Origin: Bemisia tabaci
Taxonomy: Eukaryota; Arthropoda; Insecta; Hemiptera; Aleyrodidae
Direction: 5' to 3'
Assembly: GCF_918797505.1 (NCBI RefSeq)
Contig: NC_092796.1
Span: 55,148,851-55,212,850, forward strand
DNA length: 64,000 nt
The notes under the pieces were generated by a model that worked only from the letters and a program-made list of their open reading frames with translations, searched no databases and had not been told where the DNA came from. How positions within the stretch are numbered: the stretch's first letter is position 1; the number at the start of each line of letters is the position of its first letter. The position numbers were made by a program, and so were the translations under genes. Below, piece after piece: positions 1 through 12,133 of the stretch.

Positions 1-2947
1 TCGGCTAGGATGCAATTCTCTTTACCATTGAGTCATTGACTTAAGTAACTGCGCTAATTGCCTAAATCAATGAGTTTATTTTTAAAGTTTTACTGCAGTC
101 GCGGAGAGTAAACAAAAGTCGTTTTAACCGTGCAGCGAGGGTCTCTGGAGAAGAGGAGAAATGCTCACGGAATGGCAGAATGCAATGCCGATGGTGAGCT
201 GCGTTGAGTCAAATTGAAAAAGGGGGCGCCTCAAGACGCCTTGGTTTAGGCGTCTCAGGTGGCAATAGTATTTGGCACCGAGACCAAAAAGTGTTTGAAT
301 GAGTTTTTGGGTGATGAAACATTCAAGCCTATGAAAATCAAATCACGTTCAATCATCATAAAGTTCAAAAGTTGACTATTTAGCTCGTTTAAGTTTAGAT
401 CTTAAAAAATCTGGGGAGACTTTGACTGTCAATCTTTTGCAATAAGGTACTACAACTGCTGGCTCATGCATCAAAACACTTGTCTGCATATGGAAACTAA
501 TGGCACATATGTTTTTCTTAAAATGAGGTAAAATCAGTAATCAGTAGAAAGGATTTTGTAGGGAATTGAATGAGAATAGACTCATAGATTTTGATAATGA
601 CGTTGTGCGCGTAAAATTTCCCTTGAGCTGACATTCCTTCATTTAGAACACCATTGCGATCGTTTTCAATGAGCAAACTCCCTTTACCTTCAAAAGAAGG
701 TTTACTTTTTGTCTGCTACGCTAAAAACAACATAGGACTTGCTAATGTGCTCAAAACTGTGCCGTCGAGAAGTTCGTTGTTCTGTCCTATTTGGGCTCAG
801 GTTCAAGATATTTTCAGAGTCCATACTCATGAAGAGCGACTAAAGCGATGTACGTAGGATTGTATTACTTTGACTTGGACGCTTTCACATAAGGGATACG
901 TGCAGTTTACATTCTTAAACAGGCGTTCAAGTCCCTGCGACGCGACGCGCTTTCTCAAACCTTAGCTGTTCAGACGTGGACTTGAAGAATTTTAACTCAA
1001 GACTATCAAACATTTTGCGAAAAATTCTAAGGTTATTCTCAAGATAAGGCCCACCTATGGGTGGTTTTAAAAAAATGTCCAGTCTTGAATTTTGATTCCC
1101 AGTAGAATTTCTGGAAGATAGATGACAAGAATAGAGCTGAGAAAAATTTCGGGTCAACCCGACAATTTTTGAAGGGTGCGCACCCCCCCCCCCCCCTCTT
1201 GTTAAGAAAAAAATGTGATTTTTTGTGTTTTCACTTTCGGCCAATTTTAACACACTTTTTAAAATCAACAGATCGATTCGAAATTGTCAACTACCTGTCT
1301 TTCAGAATTTCTAATGGAGACCAAAATCCGTCACCAAAAATGTCTTCTCAATCAACCTGTCGACACGGATAGGATCCGGGAAGCCGACCGCACGTATTCA
1401 AAATTTCGTGGGCACCAAAAGGCACGTCCGTCGCGTCGCCCGTGCGCAATGCATTGTACAGCGCCTTCAACATCGCAGATAAACTTCACACTCTACACCT
1501 TTACGCATATACGTTCCGATGTGCAAATTGCCTATATTGCGCCTGCCAAAGTGTGAACCGTCTTCGGGTTTCTTTGGAGGTGCTTACCGTCAGTTCTTAA
1601 ATTTTACTTACCTCTTTATTTTGTTTTTTATTTTTTTCGAACCTCTCCAATTTTTAATTTACATTTCTTAATCTATTTTAACTTTTTTCACTCTCCTGAT
1701 TACTTCACAATTTTATTTATCACATTTAATTGATTTTTTTCAAATTCTTAATTTTCTGACTCTTTTTCATGGATATTTTCTGTCATAATTTCAAGGAATT
1801 TTTCACAATTTTAAATTTTTTCACTTTTTCGTATGATAATTTTAAGAAAATTAGAACTGAATTGTTCATTTTTCTCTAATTCTTCTTAATAGGGTTACCT
1901 ATGTCCCTGTGGTTCTATTCTACTTACCTACATTGATTCGTGTTCATTAAAATTTATTTCTATAATCTTTGTTCTTATTTTCAGCGACGACAACAGCCTC
2001 TTAAATATTTATTTTGGTGGGCATGAAATGCAGATCCTCAGATGAGTAGGATCTCTCGGTACTCTAAGTGTATACGTGTCTTATTATGATCTGGTAAGAA
2101 AAATATTCAAACTTTCTATTTTTTTTGGAAAACATGACGCGCCCGGCACGGTGCGTAAAAACATGGCTCAAACTGCATATCAGATGCTTTAAAATTTCGA
2201 AAATTTTCTAAAGGAAACCCCTGGACCCCTCTCCCGCTTCCTCCATTCGAAATGTCTGAATCTGCCTCTGCAAGTTTTGTATGTTTCTACAATAAGCTCT
2301 CGCATTTGCAATATTTTGAAAGTAAGAATTCATGAAACCACGAACTATCACTATTTTCCTTTTCAAAACGCTCCTCATATTATAAGATACTTTGAACTGT
2401 GATATTGTAAGAAGTCTTTATCTTAAAAGTGATGTATCTTTTGAAATGGATGCTCATTTTTGAATCTGAAATTTGTACAGCGCGCCTTAGGATGACGCAA
2501 ATTTTTAAAAATGATTCCTGTCTAATAATCTTATTTTGCTGGAGATGTCAGTAACAATCTTTTTTCTAGAAGCCGTGCGTGCTGATCAAAAGTGAGAGGT
2601 GCGCCAAAAATAAGAGAAAAGTCTCAAGTCAGAGTGAAATGTAAGCGAAATTGAAGTACTTTTCCAATTGCGCTGATCAGCATCACATTCCGTGGCGTAT
2701 AGAATCATCCTGTGCATTTCCTAGAACCTTCGAGGGGTCCAGAATGAGCATAATCATTTCCTGTATCCGCGCTTGACGGCGAAAGCAATCTCATCGCAGA
2801 CACTTGCGGAAAATTTCCAGTTTTAGTGGTTCAGATAAAGTTCGTTATTGACACTGAATAGGATAATACTATCTGTCATATTTATCGGTCAGTTTCCTGT
2901 AAGTGGTGGGAGGTTGTTGAGAAAATATTAGACTGAATCTATACACA
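1..2947. other. Non-coding AT-rich stretch, no gene seen
   Basis: No convincing coding region: the few ORFs are under 115 codons, overlap on opposite strands and lack family motifs. A 14-base C tract lies at 1183-1196. A pyrimidine-rich acceptor-like site ending in TTTTCAG is at 1984, but all three frames after it close within about 65 bases and no donor of note follows. Nothing else is supported. Confidence 0.6.
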
Positions 2948-3174
2948 TATTGGAAATAAAGACACATTGGATCTAGAGTCTAGACTCTTGAAAACATTGA
3001 CAAGAAAAAGGACTCTTGATTCAATCAGATTTAAGCATAAATCAAGAGGAAATCCGCTCAAATTAAGAGGCTTGGTACTTGATTTAAGCTTAAATCTAAT
3101 TCAATCGAGAGTTTTTTTTCTTGTCGATGTTTTTAAGAGTCTGGACTCTAGATCCAACGTGTTTTTTTCCAGTG
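2948..3174. mobile_element. Foldback MITE, family A copy 1
   Basis: Family A elements are about 225 bp and almost wholly palindromic. The outer motif ACACATTGGATCTAGAGTC reappears inverted as GACTCTAGATCCAATGTGT, and inside it TTGATTCAATC(A/G)GATTT is mirrored too. Ends are CACTGG and CCAGTG. This copy has a degraded left end (TATTGG) and an intact right end, and no matching target duplication. No coding capacity, so it must be non-autonomous. Confidence 0.9.
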
Positions 3175-3411
3175 TACATTCAAGTCGCTTCTGATCGCCA
3201 CTCTTGTCTATCGACCCAGAGGACATCTGGTAAATGACAATTTATAGTTTCATCTTGAATGCCACCTATCCACGATTTTGTTGGACGTTCCCTGCGTCTC
3301 CTCCCAGGAGGAACAGACTGAATAGACTGAAGACTGAGGAATAGACTGAATCTTTACATTTCAGTAATCTCTTAAAAATTGCCTTCGTTTTTCTTCTACG
3401 TTAGGATTGTT

Positions 3412-3585
3412 AGGGAGCGTTCTTAAATTACGTAATGCACTTTTTCGGCATTTTGACTCCCCCCTCCCTCGTAAAGCTTTTGTGACGTAGGTCCTATCCA
3501 TTAACACGTCACCACAAAATGGCGTAACGCTCTACTTGACACCCCCCTCCACCCTAGAGCGTTACTTAATTTATGGACGGCCCTT
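3412..3585. mobile_element. Foldback element, family O copy 1
   Basis: The left end AGGGAGCGTTCTTAAATTAC mirrors the right end reading GCGTTACTTAATTTATGGAC then GGCCCT. The interior has two inverted C-rich blocks and the words GTGACG and GGCGTAACGC. The end GGGC(C)GTCCATAAATTACGT is familiar from short non-autonomous elements in many insects; that is recollection, not a search. A second copy is at 32.55 kb. Confidence 0.75.
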
Positions 3586-3688
3586 TAGCAGAATATTCTG
3601 TAAAAATTTAAAGCTATGGAGCTGGATAGTCCCTCTTCCAAAATATAATGTAGGAGTGTGCATTTTGAAATACCGCAATGGAGATACG

Positions 3689-3959
3689 CACTGGAAAAAA
3701 ACTCATTGGAGCTGAGTCCAGACTCTTAAAAACATCGACAAGAAAAAATACTCTTGATTCAATCAGATTTAAGCTTAAATCAAGAACCAAGCCTCTTAAT
3801 TTGAGCGGATTTCCTCTTGATTTGAGCTTAAATCTGATTGAATCAAGAGATCATTTTCTTTTTCCTTTTCCTTTTCCTTTCCTTTTCCACCTCTGATCCT
3901 TTTTCTTATCAATGTTTTCAAGAGTCTGGACTCTAGATCCAATGTGTTTTTTTCCATTG
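3689..3959. mobile_element. Foldback MITE, family A copy 2, with internal pyrimidine expansion
   Basis: Intact CACTGG left end, CCATTG right end, flanked by a perfect 2-bp duplication CG (3687-3688 and 3960-3961). It is longer than its relatives because a TTTTCC-type microsatellite (about 3853-3889) interrupts the right arm. Non-coding. Confidence 0.92.
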
Positions 3960-4528
3960 CGTGCATTGGTGGCTCCAGAAAATTGGCAACATTGCTTTTT
4001 TCTCCATCTAAATCAATGGAAATGTATCGATTTTTAGAGGGGCCAGGTACGCCGATAAGAATCGATTATTTAGCATAGGTTTAGGCGAAAGAAATCCGGT
4101 GTTGCCAAATTGCTGGATCCGCTTTTGGATACGTGGTTTCGCACTTCGGCCATCGATATGTTACGTAAAAAGGCACGCTCTATCACTGGATCCCTAAAGT
4201 ACTGAGACTCTACTATAAAATGCACACTGGGCCAGTACAGTGCAGCAGGAGCAGCGCAGCGTGGCAGCACTGTCGGCGGCGAGTTTGGGAGTGATGAGGT
4301 TTGCAAAACTGGCCGTAAATCATGCCAATCGACCGAGTCGACCCAGTCCGAGTCCCAGTGCAGTGCATCCTCCGTCCTTCACGTTTTGGAGATCCTAGAG
4401 CCGTTTGGCGGGCACAGTAATTATCCTGCACTTTTCTCACACGAAGCATGGGAGTCTCATCCCGTGGATATGCAGATTTTGTTTGCCAACCGACTGAACG
4501 CATTCTTTCGTCCGCGCAGCGACCTCAT

Positions 4529-4693
4529 TTCGCGGCGAGGCGTGAATGATCGACGATCGATATTTACCCATTTGAAACTATAAAAAAGAATCGATTGTTA
4601 AGGTGTTCGTTGCGAACACCCTGTTTTTTCGATCCGATCCCGTAAGTTCAAATGGCAGATGAGTCGATGTATCGTAAAGCACGCCACACCTTT
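4529..4693. mobile_element. hAT-like MITE, family L copy 1
   Basis: A 165-bp element related to the copies at 28.8, 40.7 and 52.4 kb. Inverted ends of the CAGTGGCGTGGCGTG type (here degraded to a CGCGGCGAGGCGTG left end), ATCGATT blocks in both arms and a central hairpin GGTGTTCG-TTGC-GAACACC. Flanks GACCTCAT (4521-4528) and GATCTCAT (4694-4701) match at 7 of 8 positions, as expected for an ageing 8-bp hAT duplication. Confidence 0.85.
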
Positions 4694-5233
4694 GATCTCA
4701 TTCCTTCTGCGTCTCCTCTTCATTGTGTCCCGAAACATACATTTCTCTCGCATGGTTGTCGGAGGCTCTTTTATGATTTTGTAAGTGCGAGGCCTCGACG
4801 TAAATCCAAATGTTTCTCGATGATCAAAACTTGAAATCTCTTGACAGCGAGCTGATTGTTGACATTGATAGACAAAGAAGACAAAATGGATATCGAAGGA
4901 CCCTATTGGTAAAGGCGGGTGGTTGCAATGGACAAAGGAGGTAGGTATTATACGAACTAACGGCAACCCACGAGAGATCCCACAGCTACTCCACCATTTA
5001 CTCCCTTAAGTCTCAGAAGCACCCATTTCTCTCAAAAGGACCCCTCCATACACCCCATGTCTCCTTTGTCTATCGCTTTGTCTATAGCTTTGTCCATCAA
5101 CTTCAACAATCACCCTTTTGGGTGTCTTCCGTCAGTAAAAACCGGAAACTATCACTGAAATTGGGCATGGATCAGGAAATTCTGAGTGCATCAAGCACTG
5201 TGTTTACACAAGTGTTTTTTTGTTATACCTAAT

Positions 5234-5392
5234 CAGGGTTGCTTGGAAAAATCAGGGATTTTGAGAGCAACCTGGAAACAGAAAGTTAGGGAAAAGTCAG
5301 GGGATATCAGCGGTGGTCAGTGCATTTTTCCAAAACGGCAGGAAAGTCAGGGAACTTAGAAATCGTATTGAGTTTCTAACCCTGTTTGTACA
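5234..5392. mobile_element. CAGGGTTGC-type element remnant
   Basis: Begins CAGGGTTGCTTGGAAAAATC and carries repeated GTCAGGGA words before ending in an AACCCTG-type end. Same class as the better copy at 19.39 kb. These CAGGG...CCCTG elements are common non-autonomous insect repeats (hAT-like ends). I could not define a target duplication. Confidence 0.55.
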
Positions 5393-5560
5393 TGGAAAAG
5401 TGAAACGTTGGATTCAATCCATTTCATATTTTGGTTAACAATATCGAACGAATGTCAACTTATCGCGCCAAAATACGCAGTGTTCGAAACTCACAGGCGC
5501 CAACGCGCCAAATGCGCCTAAAAAATGAAGGCTGTGCGCCAACGTGGCCCCTAACATTTG

Positions 5561-5588
5561 CCCCCCCCCCCCCCCAAAAAAAAAAAAA
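5561..5588. repeat. C15-A13 homopolymer tract
   Basis: Fifteen C residues directly followed by thirteen A residues. One of many C/G runs of 12 or more in the window. Confidence 0.95.
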
Positions 5589-5879
5589 GTCCTAATTTTT
5601 CTGTTTGGTGATTTTTCGAAATTTCTCCCACGTTACAGTCACTAGTTCTGTAACTGAAACATCTTGCGTCTAACTTTTTACTAAATGCACCGTGATATAT
5701 AGGCAAAAAGTCAATCTGAGCCCCTATAAAATCTTCAATTGCCCCTAAAAATCGAGCTCGTTGCGCCACATGGCTCCTGTTTCGACACTGTTCATGCGGC
5801 GTTTTTCCTTGGAACGGCAGCTTAGAGCGTCGCGTCGTTAATAATCGGGAGAATCGGGGGGAAAAATTAATTCGCGTTA

Positions 5880-6260
5880 AATATACAACCCTTCCCAGCG
5901 GCGGGATCCTGAGCGGAGTCCGTGCGACAATGTTTCCATACGGAGCTGCTCGCTCATTAGTTGCTCCGTTACGTTCGCTACGTTCGCCGTGGCGTTTTCC
6001 TTATCGTCGCCATGGCCCGGAATTAGGCTTGTCTCCTCGGTCCCCGGTCGCCGCTCGGGTCCTGCCTGGCTGTGCCCGAGCGCTCTGGCTCCTATCCAGC
6101 CCCCCCCCCCTCCCCCCCGCTGCACCGCCAATCTCTCCCTTGTAGCGAGTTTTAAATTAATTTTTCTCAATAAATCGTCGTTTCCTCGATCGTAAATTAT
6201 CCCAAGTCCGAACACGACGTTGCTAAATCGGGGGGATGAACGCGGGCTACCCGCGGGACG
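5880..6260. promoter_or_regulatory. GC-rich island 1, possible regulatory element
   Basis: Locally GC- and CpG-rich inside AT-rich surroundings, free of the repeat families listed here apart from a short C-rich run near 6101. Overlapping ORFs on both strands are what GC-rich sequence gives by chance. Homeodomain-type TTAATTT words sit at the 3' side. Function is not shown by the sequence. Confidence 0.3.
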
Positions 6261-6608
6261 GCGGGTATCCTCCCGGTGCAAGTGGCGACTGGGCTTGTAT
6301 GTTTTAATATGCATATTATATGCATTTATATGTACACACATGATTTCATGCGAGTCCGAGTTCCCAACATGCTGGCGCGACGTTGCCCGACGCTCCAGGG
6401 AAAACCCGGGGACACCGTGAAGAGGCGCTCATGCCCGGCAGCGAAGGCTTTCCTTTTCGTCGATGGGAAGTTTTTTTGGCGGAAACTTGGAGTGTGCTCA
6501 TTATTCGGCGATTCAAAGTTCATGGTGATTTTTTAGAGAGAGTTTGGGAAACTGATTTTGCATCATTTGCTACTTAAAATCGCTCGGTTTGGTGTTCTAA
6601 ATATACAG

Positions 6609-6833
6609 GCAGGGTATGGTGATCCTGAGGTCCAGGACCAGGCACCTCTTCAGTTAACTTTTGAACAAATCGAAATGGAGACTTGAATTTTTTAAATGAT
6701 CCTAGGTCAAGGAAAGCTACTTTCGGGACACCCTCCCCCCCCCCCCAAAAAAATGAAGGGGACCTCTCTGAATAAGAACAAGAATCCTAAAGTTCAAACG
6801 GATAATGCGGAATTTTTTAATCACCCTGCATGG
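6609..6833. mobile_element. GCAGGGT...ACCCTGC element
   Basis: Starts GCAGGGTATGGTGATC and ends in GATTAAAAAATTCCGC-type sequence (read inverted) with ACCCTGC at the outer edge. A C12 tract followed by A lies inside (about 6735-6755). Likely a short DNA-transposon remnant; only the outermost 7 bp are a perfect inverted repeat. Confidence 0.45.
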
Positions 6834-7954
6834 CTTGATTGATGGACCTGTCCGGAATAATTTTTTTACAAGAGATCCGGAATGTATAGTCTCCTCTTTA
6901 TAATATTATCGTCTAATTTCTATTGATTAGTTCATGATCTTAATTTTAACGAAGTGAAATAGAAGGGACTTGAATGAAAACAGAATTTTTTGGGTCCTCA
7001 TGACTACTTAAAGAAAGAACATTGTTCTTATTCAGTCGTTTTTGGATTTTTAAGGCCCCTAGTGAAAATTGAAGAATTTGGGTTATTCTGATCAGCTGAC
7101 AACACAGCGTAGAGTAAGGCGCACGGACACACGCACCCTAGTTTATGTCGTGCGTGTGTTTGTGTCTGAGGCAAACCTGCTGCCTCCATGCTACACACAA
7201 TGCTGCCAGATTGTCAGTCAGAATACTATTGAATATTTGCAATCGTGCAAATTTCGATACTTGACACGACGGATAAACAATTGGTTTCAATACTTAATGA
7301 TATGGCAATGCCGCGCGCCGGATTAGTTTTAGCTGAAAAGCGGAAACGGGCTGAATAACCTGCATTTTGTGAATTACGAGTATTATTCTTTTCGCACTTC
7401 ATCATATTTAATTTAAAGCGTTAATCTGTCAATGCTACATGAGACTAAGCTGAATCAAAGTGTAGTTTTTATAAGTCGTAAAAAATACTGGTTAGTTTTT
7501 ATTTTTCTTGCTCAGAGACAGAGACAGTATTTTCTTTCAGGTGTTAAAATTTATTATTCGAGCTATGTGAGCGTGATGAGTGTTACACAGTAAATAGTGT
7601 TTTTCTCACTCGGGTAATATGGAAAGCGCGGCATAACGATTACTTAGTTTTAGCGCGAGTTCGTCTCCCAGAAATTTTTCCAAAACAATGATGGAAGGAA
7701 CCTAGAAAAGACTTCGATTTTGGTTAAGTTTCCGTCAATTATCATAGTCCCCCCATCTCTTAGAAAACGCTGCAAAACGATCGATAATAAAGCAGTTTGT
7801 TTGCTCTGGGCGGCTCTATCAAATATATCAACATACTCTATGTCTGAGTCTATTGAGATTGTGTTGTTTGCTTTTTAAGAATTCATTGATTTGAGTTTGC
7901 GTAATACAGTAGAGGTGGAGGGATTTAATATTTGAAATGGAGGGAAGAATGAAA
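6834..7954. other. No gene or recognised repeat
   Basis: AT-rich unique-looking sequence. The 85-codon + ORF at 7069-7326 has no recognisable domain, no downstream donor logic and is not supported as a gene. Confidence 0.5.
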
Positions 7955-8362
7955 GGGGGAAAAGATACCTTCATGCGTGGCCGAATAGTTGCATCATTAA
8001 AAACCCTATCAACAGTGTAGCAGTATGAAGATTAGCAAGTGATGCGGATGCTTGTTATTTGATTAAAATTGACGACGCGTTAAAAACGCCTTCAAGTGAA
8101 AAGATACTTCCTTGCGCGACCGCGGAGGCCGAATAGTTGCATCATTTAAAAACTATCAATAGTGTAGGAGCACGAAGAATGAAGATTAGCAAGTAATGCG
8201 GATGCTTGTAATTTGATGAAAATTGACGATGCGTAAAAAACGCCTTCAATTGAAATGAGACTTCCTAGCGCGGCCGCGGAGGCCGAATAGTTGCATCATT
8301 CAAAAATCCAATCCAAAGTGAGTAGTACGGTTTGCTCGAGATAATGATTTGATGAAAAGTGA
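7955..8362. repeat. Tandem satellite-like array, about 150-bp unit, 2.7 copies
   Basis: The word CCGAATAGTTGCATCATT recurs at 7981, 8129 and 8283, giving periods of 148 and 154 bp. Each unit continues with GAAGATTAGCAAGT, GCGGATGCTTGT and AACGCCTTCAA. The third unit diverges at its 3' end. A single inverted unit with the NotI-like GCGGCCGCGGAGGCC core lies near 57.35 kb. Confidence 0.9.
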
Positions 8363-8459
8363 CGACGCAATCGGCAAATTGTATTCTCGTAAGAAATTGA
8401 GTTTGAGAAATTATTTCTTCCAAACATTCGACACATCAATTCACATCTCAATTCGTCTG

Positions 8460-8492
8460 ACACAATTTATATTTTCTGTTACACAGGTAAAT
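8460..8492 (+). promoter_or_regulatory. Weak abutted splice-site pair (recursive-splice candidate)
   Basis: A moderately pyrimidine-rich stretch ends ACACAG|GTAAAT, junction 8486. The pyrimidine tract is broken by purines, so this is much weaker than the candidates at 35.7 and 45.2 kb. Confidence 0.12.
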
Positions 8493-10540
8493 TGAACTGT
8501 TTTTCAAAACTTTAGCAGCATCCATTATGAAGCACGCTATTCTGGGAAGTATCAGATTGAAACCATCTTTATATGTATTGAGCCCTCGAGGCCGTGTTAA
8601 ATATCGGTTACAAACTTAGAATAATAAATTCCAAGGGTTTGTAAGTGTGAATTTTAACCGTGCACGAGGCTGAGGCTTATCAATCGAAAGAACAATTTCT
8701 AACGCCCAATCAAATCGCTTTGTTAAAACTACGATCCTAAGGGAAGGCTACAGAGGAATAAATTATGACACGAAGACTACACCATCTGAAAAACAAAAGA
8801 CGGAGGCGGGAAAGTTCACAAATCAACTGAGATAAAAGACAAAAAAGTGAAGTGCTTTTTTCTTTTGTATCCAACTGCAAGACATTTCAATATTTCACTT
8901 TCTCTTCAGTCTTTCATGCCATCTTTCCCCCAGCCCGTCTTCGTGTTCGGTCCCTGCCCCTAATGACGAGTAATGTTTTCTGTTTCGTATCAAATTTTGC
9001 TCAGGACGCCTCTCTTATTTTCTTTCAATGCAGATTCTTAACAAATTTCAGCAACATCCCCAGTCTCATTACCTCTCATTCACCTCTCCGCTATAAAAAG
9101 AAAAAAAGAAGAAAAAAAAAAAAGCTTTGCCGGATATCTGTGATCTGCCGATAACTTTTGTGTACTTGTAAATTGTCTGATCGTTGATTTGTGGTTGTCG
9201 CATTAAAGTTACCCTAAATTTTTGCATTATTTGTCAGTTATTCCATCATTGGTACACGTACACACAAATATTCCGCCACTAGTGACCATTCACAAGTTGT
9301 TTCAGGGTGTTTAGCTACCTGAGGGAGGAGAAAATTGAAGAGATAGCTGTTGGCACATTAAGGGGGTGATTTTTGCCTGTCCCCAAAAATTAAAGGCTAC
9401 TCTTATCTTCGGATAGGCGACATATCTGACGTACAGGCGATTTATCATATTCCTCCTTCATTCGCTACGTGTAACTCTCTTAGAGGCGATGGTCGGTTTG
9501 ATTTTTAGACATACGCACCCTTTATAGACCTCTTGAGAGACCTTTAAGTATATTTCTTCCATTTCAAAATGACAATTGATTTGGTTATATAATAGCAAAT
9601 CTCGAGCAAATTTCACCTTCATCTATCTCGAAATTCAAAAATAAGAGACATCTAAAGTGTAAACGCGATGCAACTAATCGCGCAACATGGATGTCCATAT
9701 TGCATATGAAAAATGTAATACGCTATGGCGTGAGTCGTACAATCGCAACGCTCTGCTCTATGCAACTAGTTTGAAGCACCATTACGAATAAGATAAACCC
9801 AACCAAACACAATATGGAAATAAAGCGAGGGAAAGGATGCGCGTTTACGACGGCGCAGAGATACAACTATTCGTACTTGATGGATGTCCGTGCTGCATCT
9901 GAAAAATTGAAGGCGCGATGGCGCGAAGCGTGAGCTCTCAATGCTCTGCTATATGCAGGTGTCGCTCAGATTCGGGAGAAAAGTTAAAAAAGAGGCCCGA
10001 ATTCGTCTTTCCTGTTTTCGGCTGTGTTGATACTCGTTCTTTCTTCTTTTTTCAGGTTCTTGTCTGATTCTTTTTTAGGATGGATTTGCAGACCCACGTC
10101 TCAAGCTCGTATAAATCGTAGCACTGACACGGTTCTTGTGGAAATAATGGTGCTTGGATGCGTTCAGTGGCTCTAATTTTTTTTGTTTTCTTTAATTTCA
10201 GAAGTCTGCCGGTTACTTCAATACCTTCAATTTTGCAAGTTTTACTCTGTACGATTAATAAACTTTGAGCCTGAAATAGCGTAAACTTATGCTGCTTTGC
10301 CAAAATTTTCTGAACCCCTCTCCACGTAGGGGATGGCCTACCAAGAAATATCACATTATCCCGCTTTAACCAGCCAAGGAAGGGTCTACGCCCTCAGATG
10401 CGAGCCAGTCCGACCCTGCGGAAAGCTGCTCTACGTAAATTTTTGAAAACTCTCTTGATTCCTCCTCTCTGCAAGCAGAATATTTTTTCAAGCCATGAAG
10501 TTAGCTTGTTTCTTTTTTAAAAATGAACTGGTAGCGAAAA
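8493..10540. other. No gene seen; scattered transposon-end words
   Basis: AT-rich sequence with one CAGGGTGTTTAGCTACC word (about 9304), typical of insect transposon ends, but no partner. The 100-codon ORFs at 8852-9154 (+) and 10052-10354 (-) run through simple A/T-rich sequence and have no motif I recognise. Confidence 0.5.
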
Positions 10541-10639
10541 TTTTGAAACACCGCCATGGAGATATGTGATTCCGCAATTGGACCATCGATTCGTCACGCA
10601 CTTGTTAAGCGAAATCCCAGATATTTCCTGGAGGGCCTC

Positions 10640-11100
10640 AAGTGGAATTCGGGGGCGTCTGCCGCGGCCACCCTAGTTTCGACCGCGCTCGGGACCCCCC
10701 AAAGTGCGCTCAGATCCCCCTCGAGCCCGGAGCATCCCGCGATCGAGCCCGCCGCGTAAACAGTCGTAAAAATCAGGGTGAAAAACGGTAGAAAAAGTAA
10801 AAACAAACACACACACAAGTGAACGGTGAAGTTAGCCGGTAGGCAATTACGAGAGCCGACAAATAATGAGAAAACAGACCGCCTCCTTGTGGTAGGTGCG
10901 CGGGGAATCGCGGCGCGGCCGCGGGGGGGGGGGGGGGGAGAAGGCCAAGGAGAGGATCAGGATCAAACCCCCCCCCCCCTCGCGGGGCTCCGAGGGAGGG
11001 GGTAAAATGCAGGTTCATGCTCTCCGCGCTCCGACACCGGCCGCGGCGACGTCAGTGCACGAGAGACTCTCAACGGGGAACCTGCGTCGCGCCGAGCTTC
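10640..11100 (+). promoter_or_regulatory. CpG-rich island, candidate + strand promoter
   Basis: Strongly GC- and CpG-rich block containing a G16 run (10923-10938) and a C12 run (10968-10979). An arthropod-initiator-like TCAGTGCAC word is at about 11053. It leads into about 750 bp of non-repetitive sequence that looks like an insect 5' leader and ends at a GTGAAG donor-like site. No TATA box at the right distance and no clear downstream promoter element. This is the best promoter candidate in the window but is unproven. Confidence 0.3.
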
Positions 11101-11853
11101 ATTTCCCGTCTTTCTCTGTTTATTTACACGGTTTTCCGACCTTTCTCTGTTTTGATACGAACCGGTCATCGACTAGTATTTTTTACGGTTTTTCCATTTT
11201 TTGTACCTCGTCCAGCCGGTTGAAGTTGTTCCGGTGGCACGCGATTCATGAATTGTTTACATCTGGATGTTCGAAAATCGCCCGTTCGGTTTTGTAGTTC
11301 CTCTTATCTGTGACGCCCATCGACAAGTGTGAATTGATTATCGAAGTTTTGCCGCGATTTTTCGTGTGATTACATACAGCGATGAGGAAATCCCGGTCTG
11401 GAATTTTGGATTACTTCTGATGAACGTCCTGGAAAGTCAGCATGTCTTCGATTTAACATCGGTGGTGTGGCATTGTTTTTTCGTTTGAAACCCCATTCAG
11501 CAAGTGTATTTCAAATCGCGGAAAGTTTTAAAGTATTCGGATGTTTTGTTGATCTTCGTTGATTCTCCTCGATGAAAGATTTTCCCAGTGTGATCGAATT
11601 TAGTTTTCCGTTCAGTTGAATCCTGCCTCCTCGACCAATTCACCTTCGATCAATCCAGTTCTGTTTATTTTTCCTCCTGATTATTTTTTCCGTTTTTGAG
11701 CTCAGTTCTTACGGAAACAGTGAAAATCTTGCGTTTCATACTTTAACGTGATTACCTCCGGAATTATTTATTGTGTAGTGTTAGTGCCAAGTTTTTCCGT
11801 TTGGAATCGCTCCGGAATTTTGGATAGTCCCTCATTCGCCCCTTCATTTAAAG
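11100..11853 (+). other. Candidate 5' untranslated exon of a + strand gene
   Basis: About 750 bp with none of the repeat families found elsewhere, moderate base composition and many short upstream-type ORFs (for example a 12-codon one starting at 11382). Its flavour is that of long insect 5' leaders (words such as ACAGTGAAAATC and GTGTAGTGTTAGTGCC). It ends at AAG|GTGAAG (junction 11853), a plausible donor. If real it would be a non-coding first exon followed by an intron running past the end of the window. It could equally be an enhancer or unannotated unique DNA. Confidence 0.22.
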
Positions 11854-12133
11854 GTGAAGTGTTTTAACTATAATTCAATTTGCTGAGTTTTTACTTAATG
11901 GACTGACTCTGAGACCCTGAAAGGTTTTATTTATTTAATCAGTATGTCGGCATCCTGGTAAAAATTGGCAGTAGAATCTGTGTTCCAAAATTCCATAGAC
12001 CTATAGCCGGCTGTAAGATTTCCAATAGCTTCTGTAGCCGGCTACACAATTTCTTATAGCCTTTTATGGCCGATGGCCGATACTTTTGATGGATTCCTGT
12101 CATTACTAATATATTAGAGCGCTTTCAGTTTCG

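Noticed and set aside
1960..2060. Acceptor-like TTTTCAG at 1984 as the start of an exon
   Set aside because: Frames close quickly and no donor or polyadenylation logic follows.
3412..3585. 3-bp TTA target duplication for family O (PIF/Harbinger)
   Set aside because: TTA occurs on both sides but at positions that do not align symmetrically with the inverted ends, so it is not a valid duplication.
4205..4300. CTATAAAATGC as a TATA promoter
   Set aside because: No initiator at the right distance and no ORF or leader downstream before a hAT-like MITE.
7540..7556. TTTTCTTTCAG|GTGTTA as another recursive splice site
   Set aside because: GTGTTA is a poor donor and the upstream tract is short; similar weak pairs will occur by chance. 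The TTTTTTCAG|GTTCTT pair at about 10,054 fails for the same reason.
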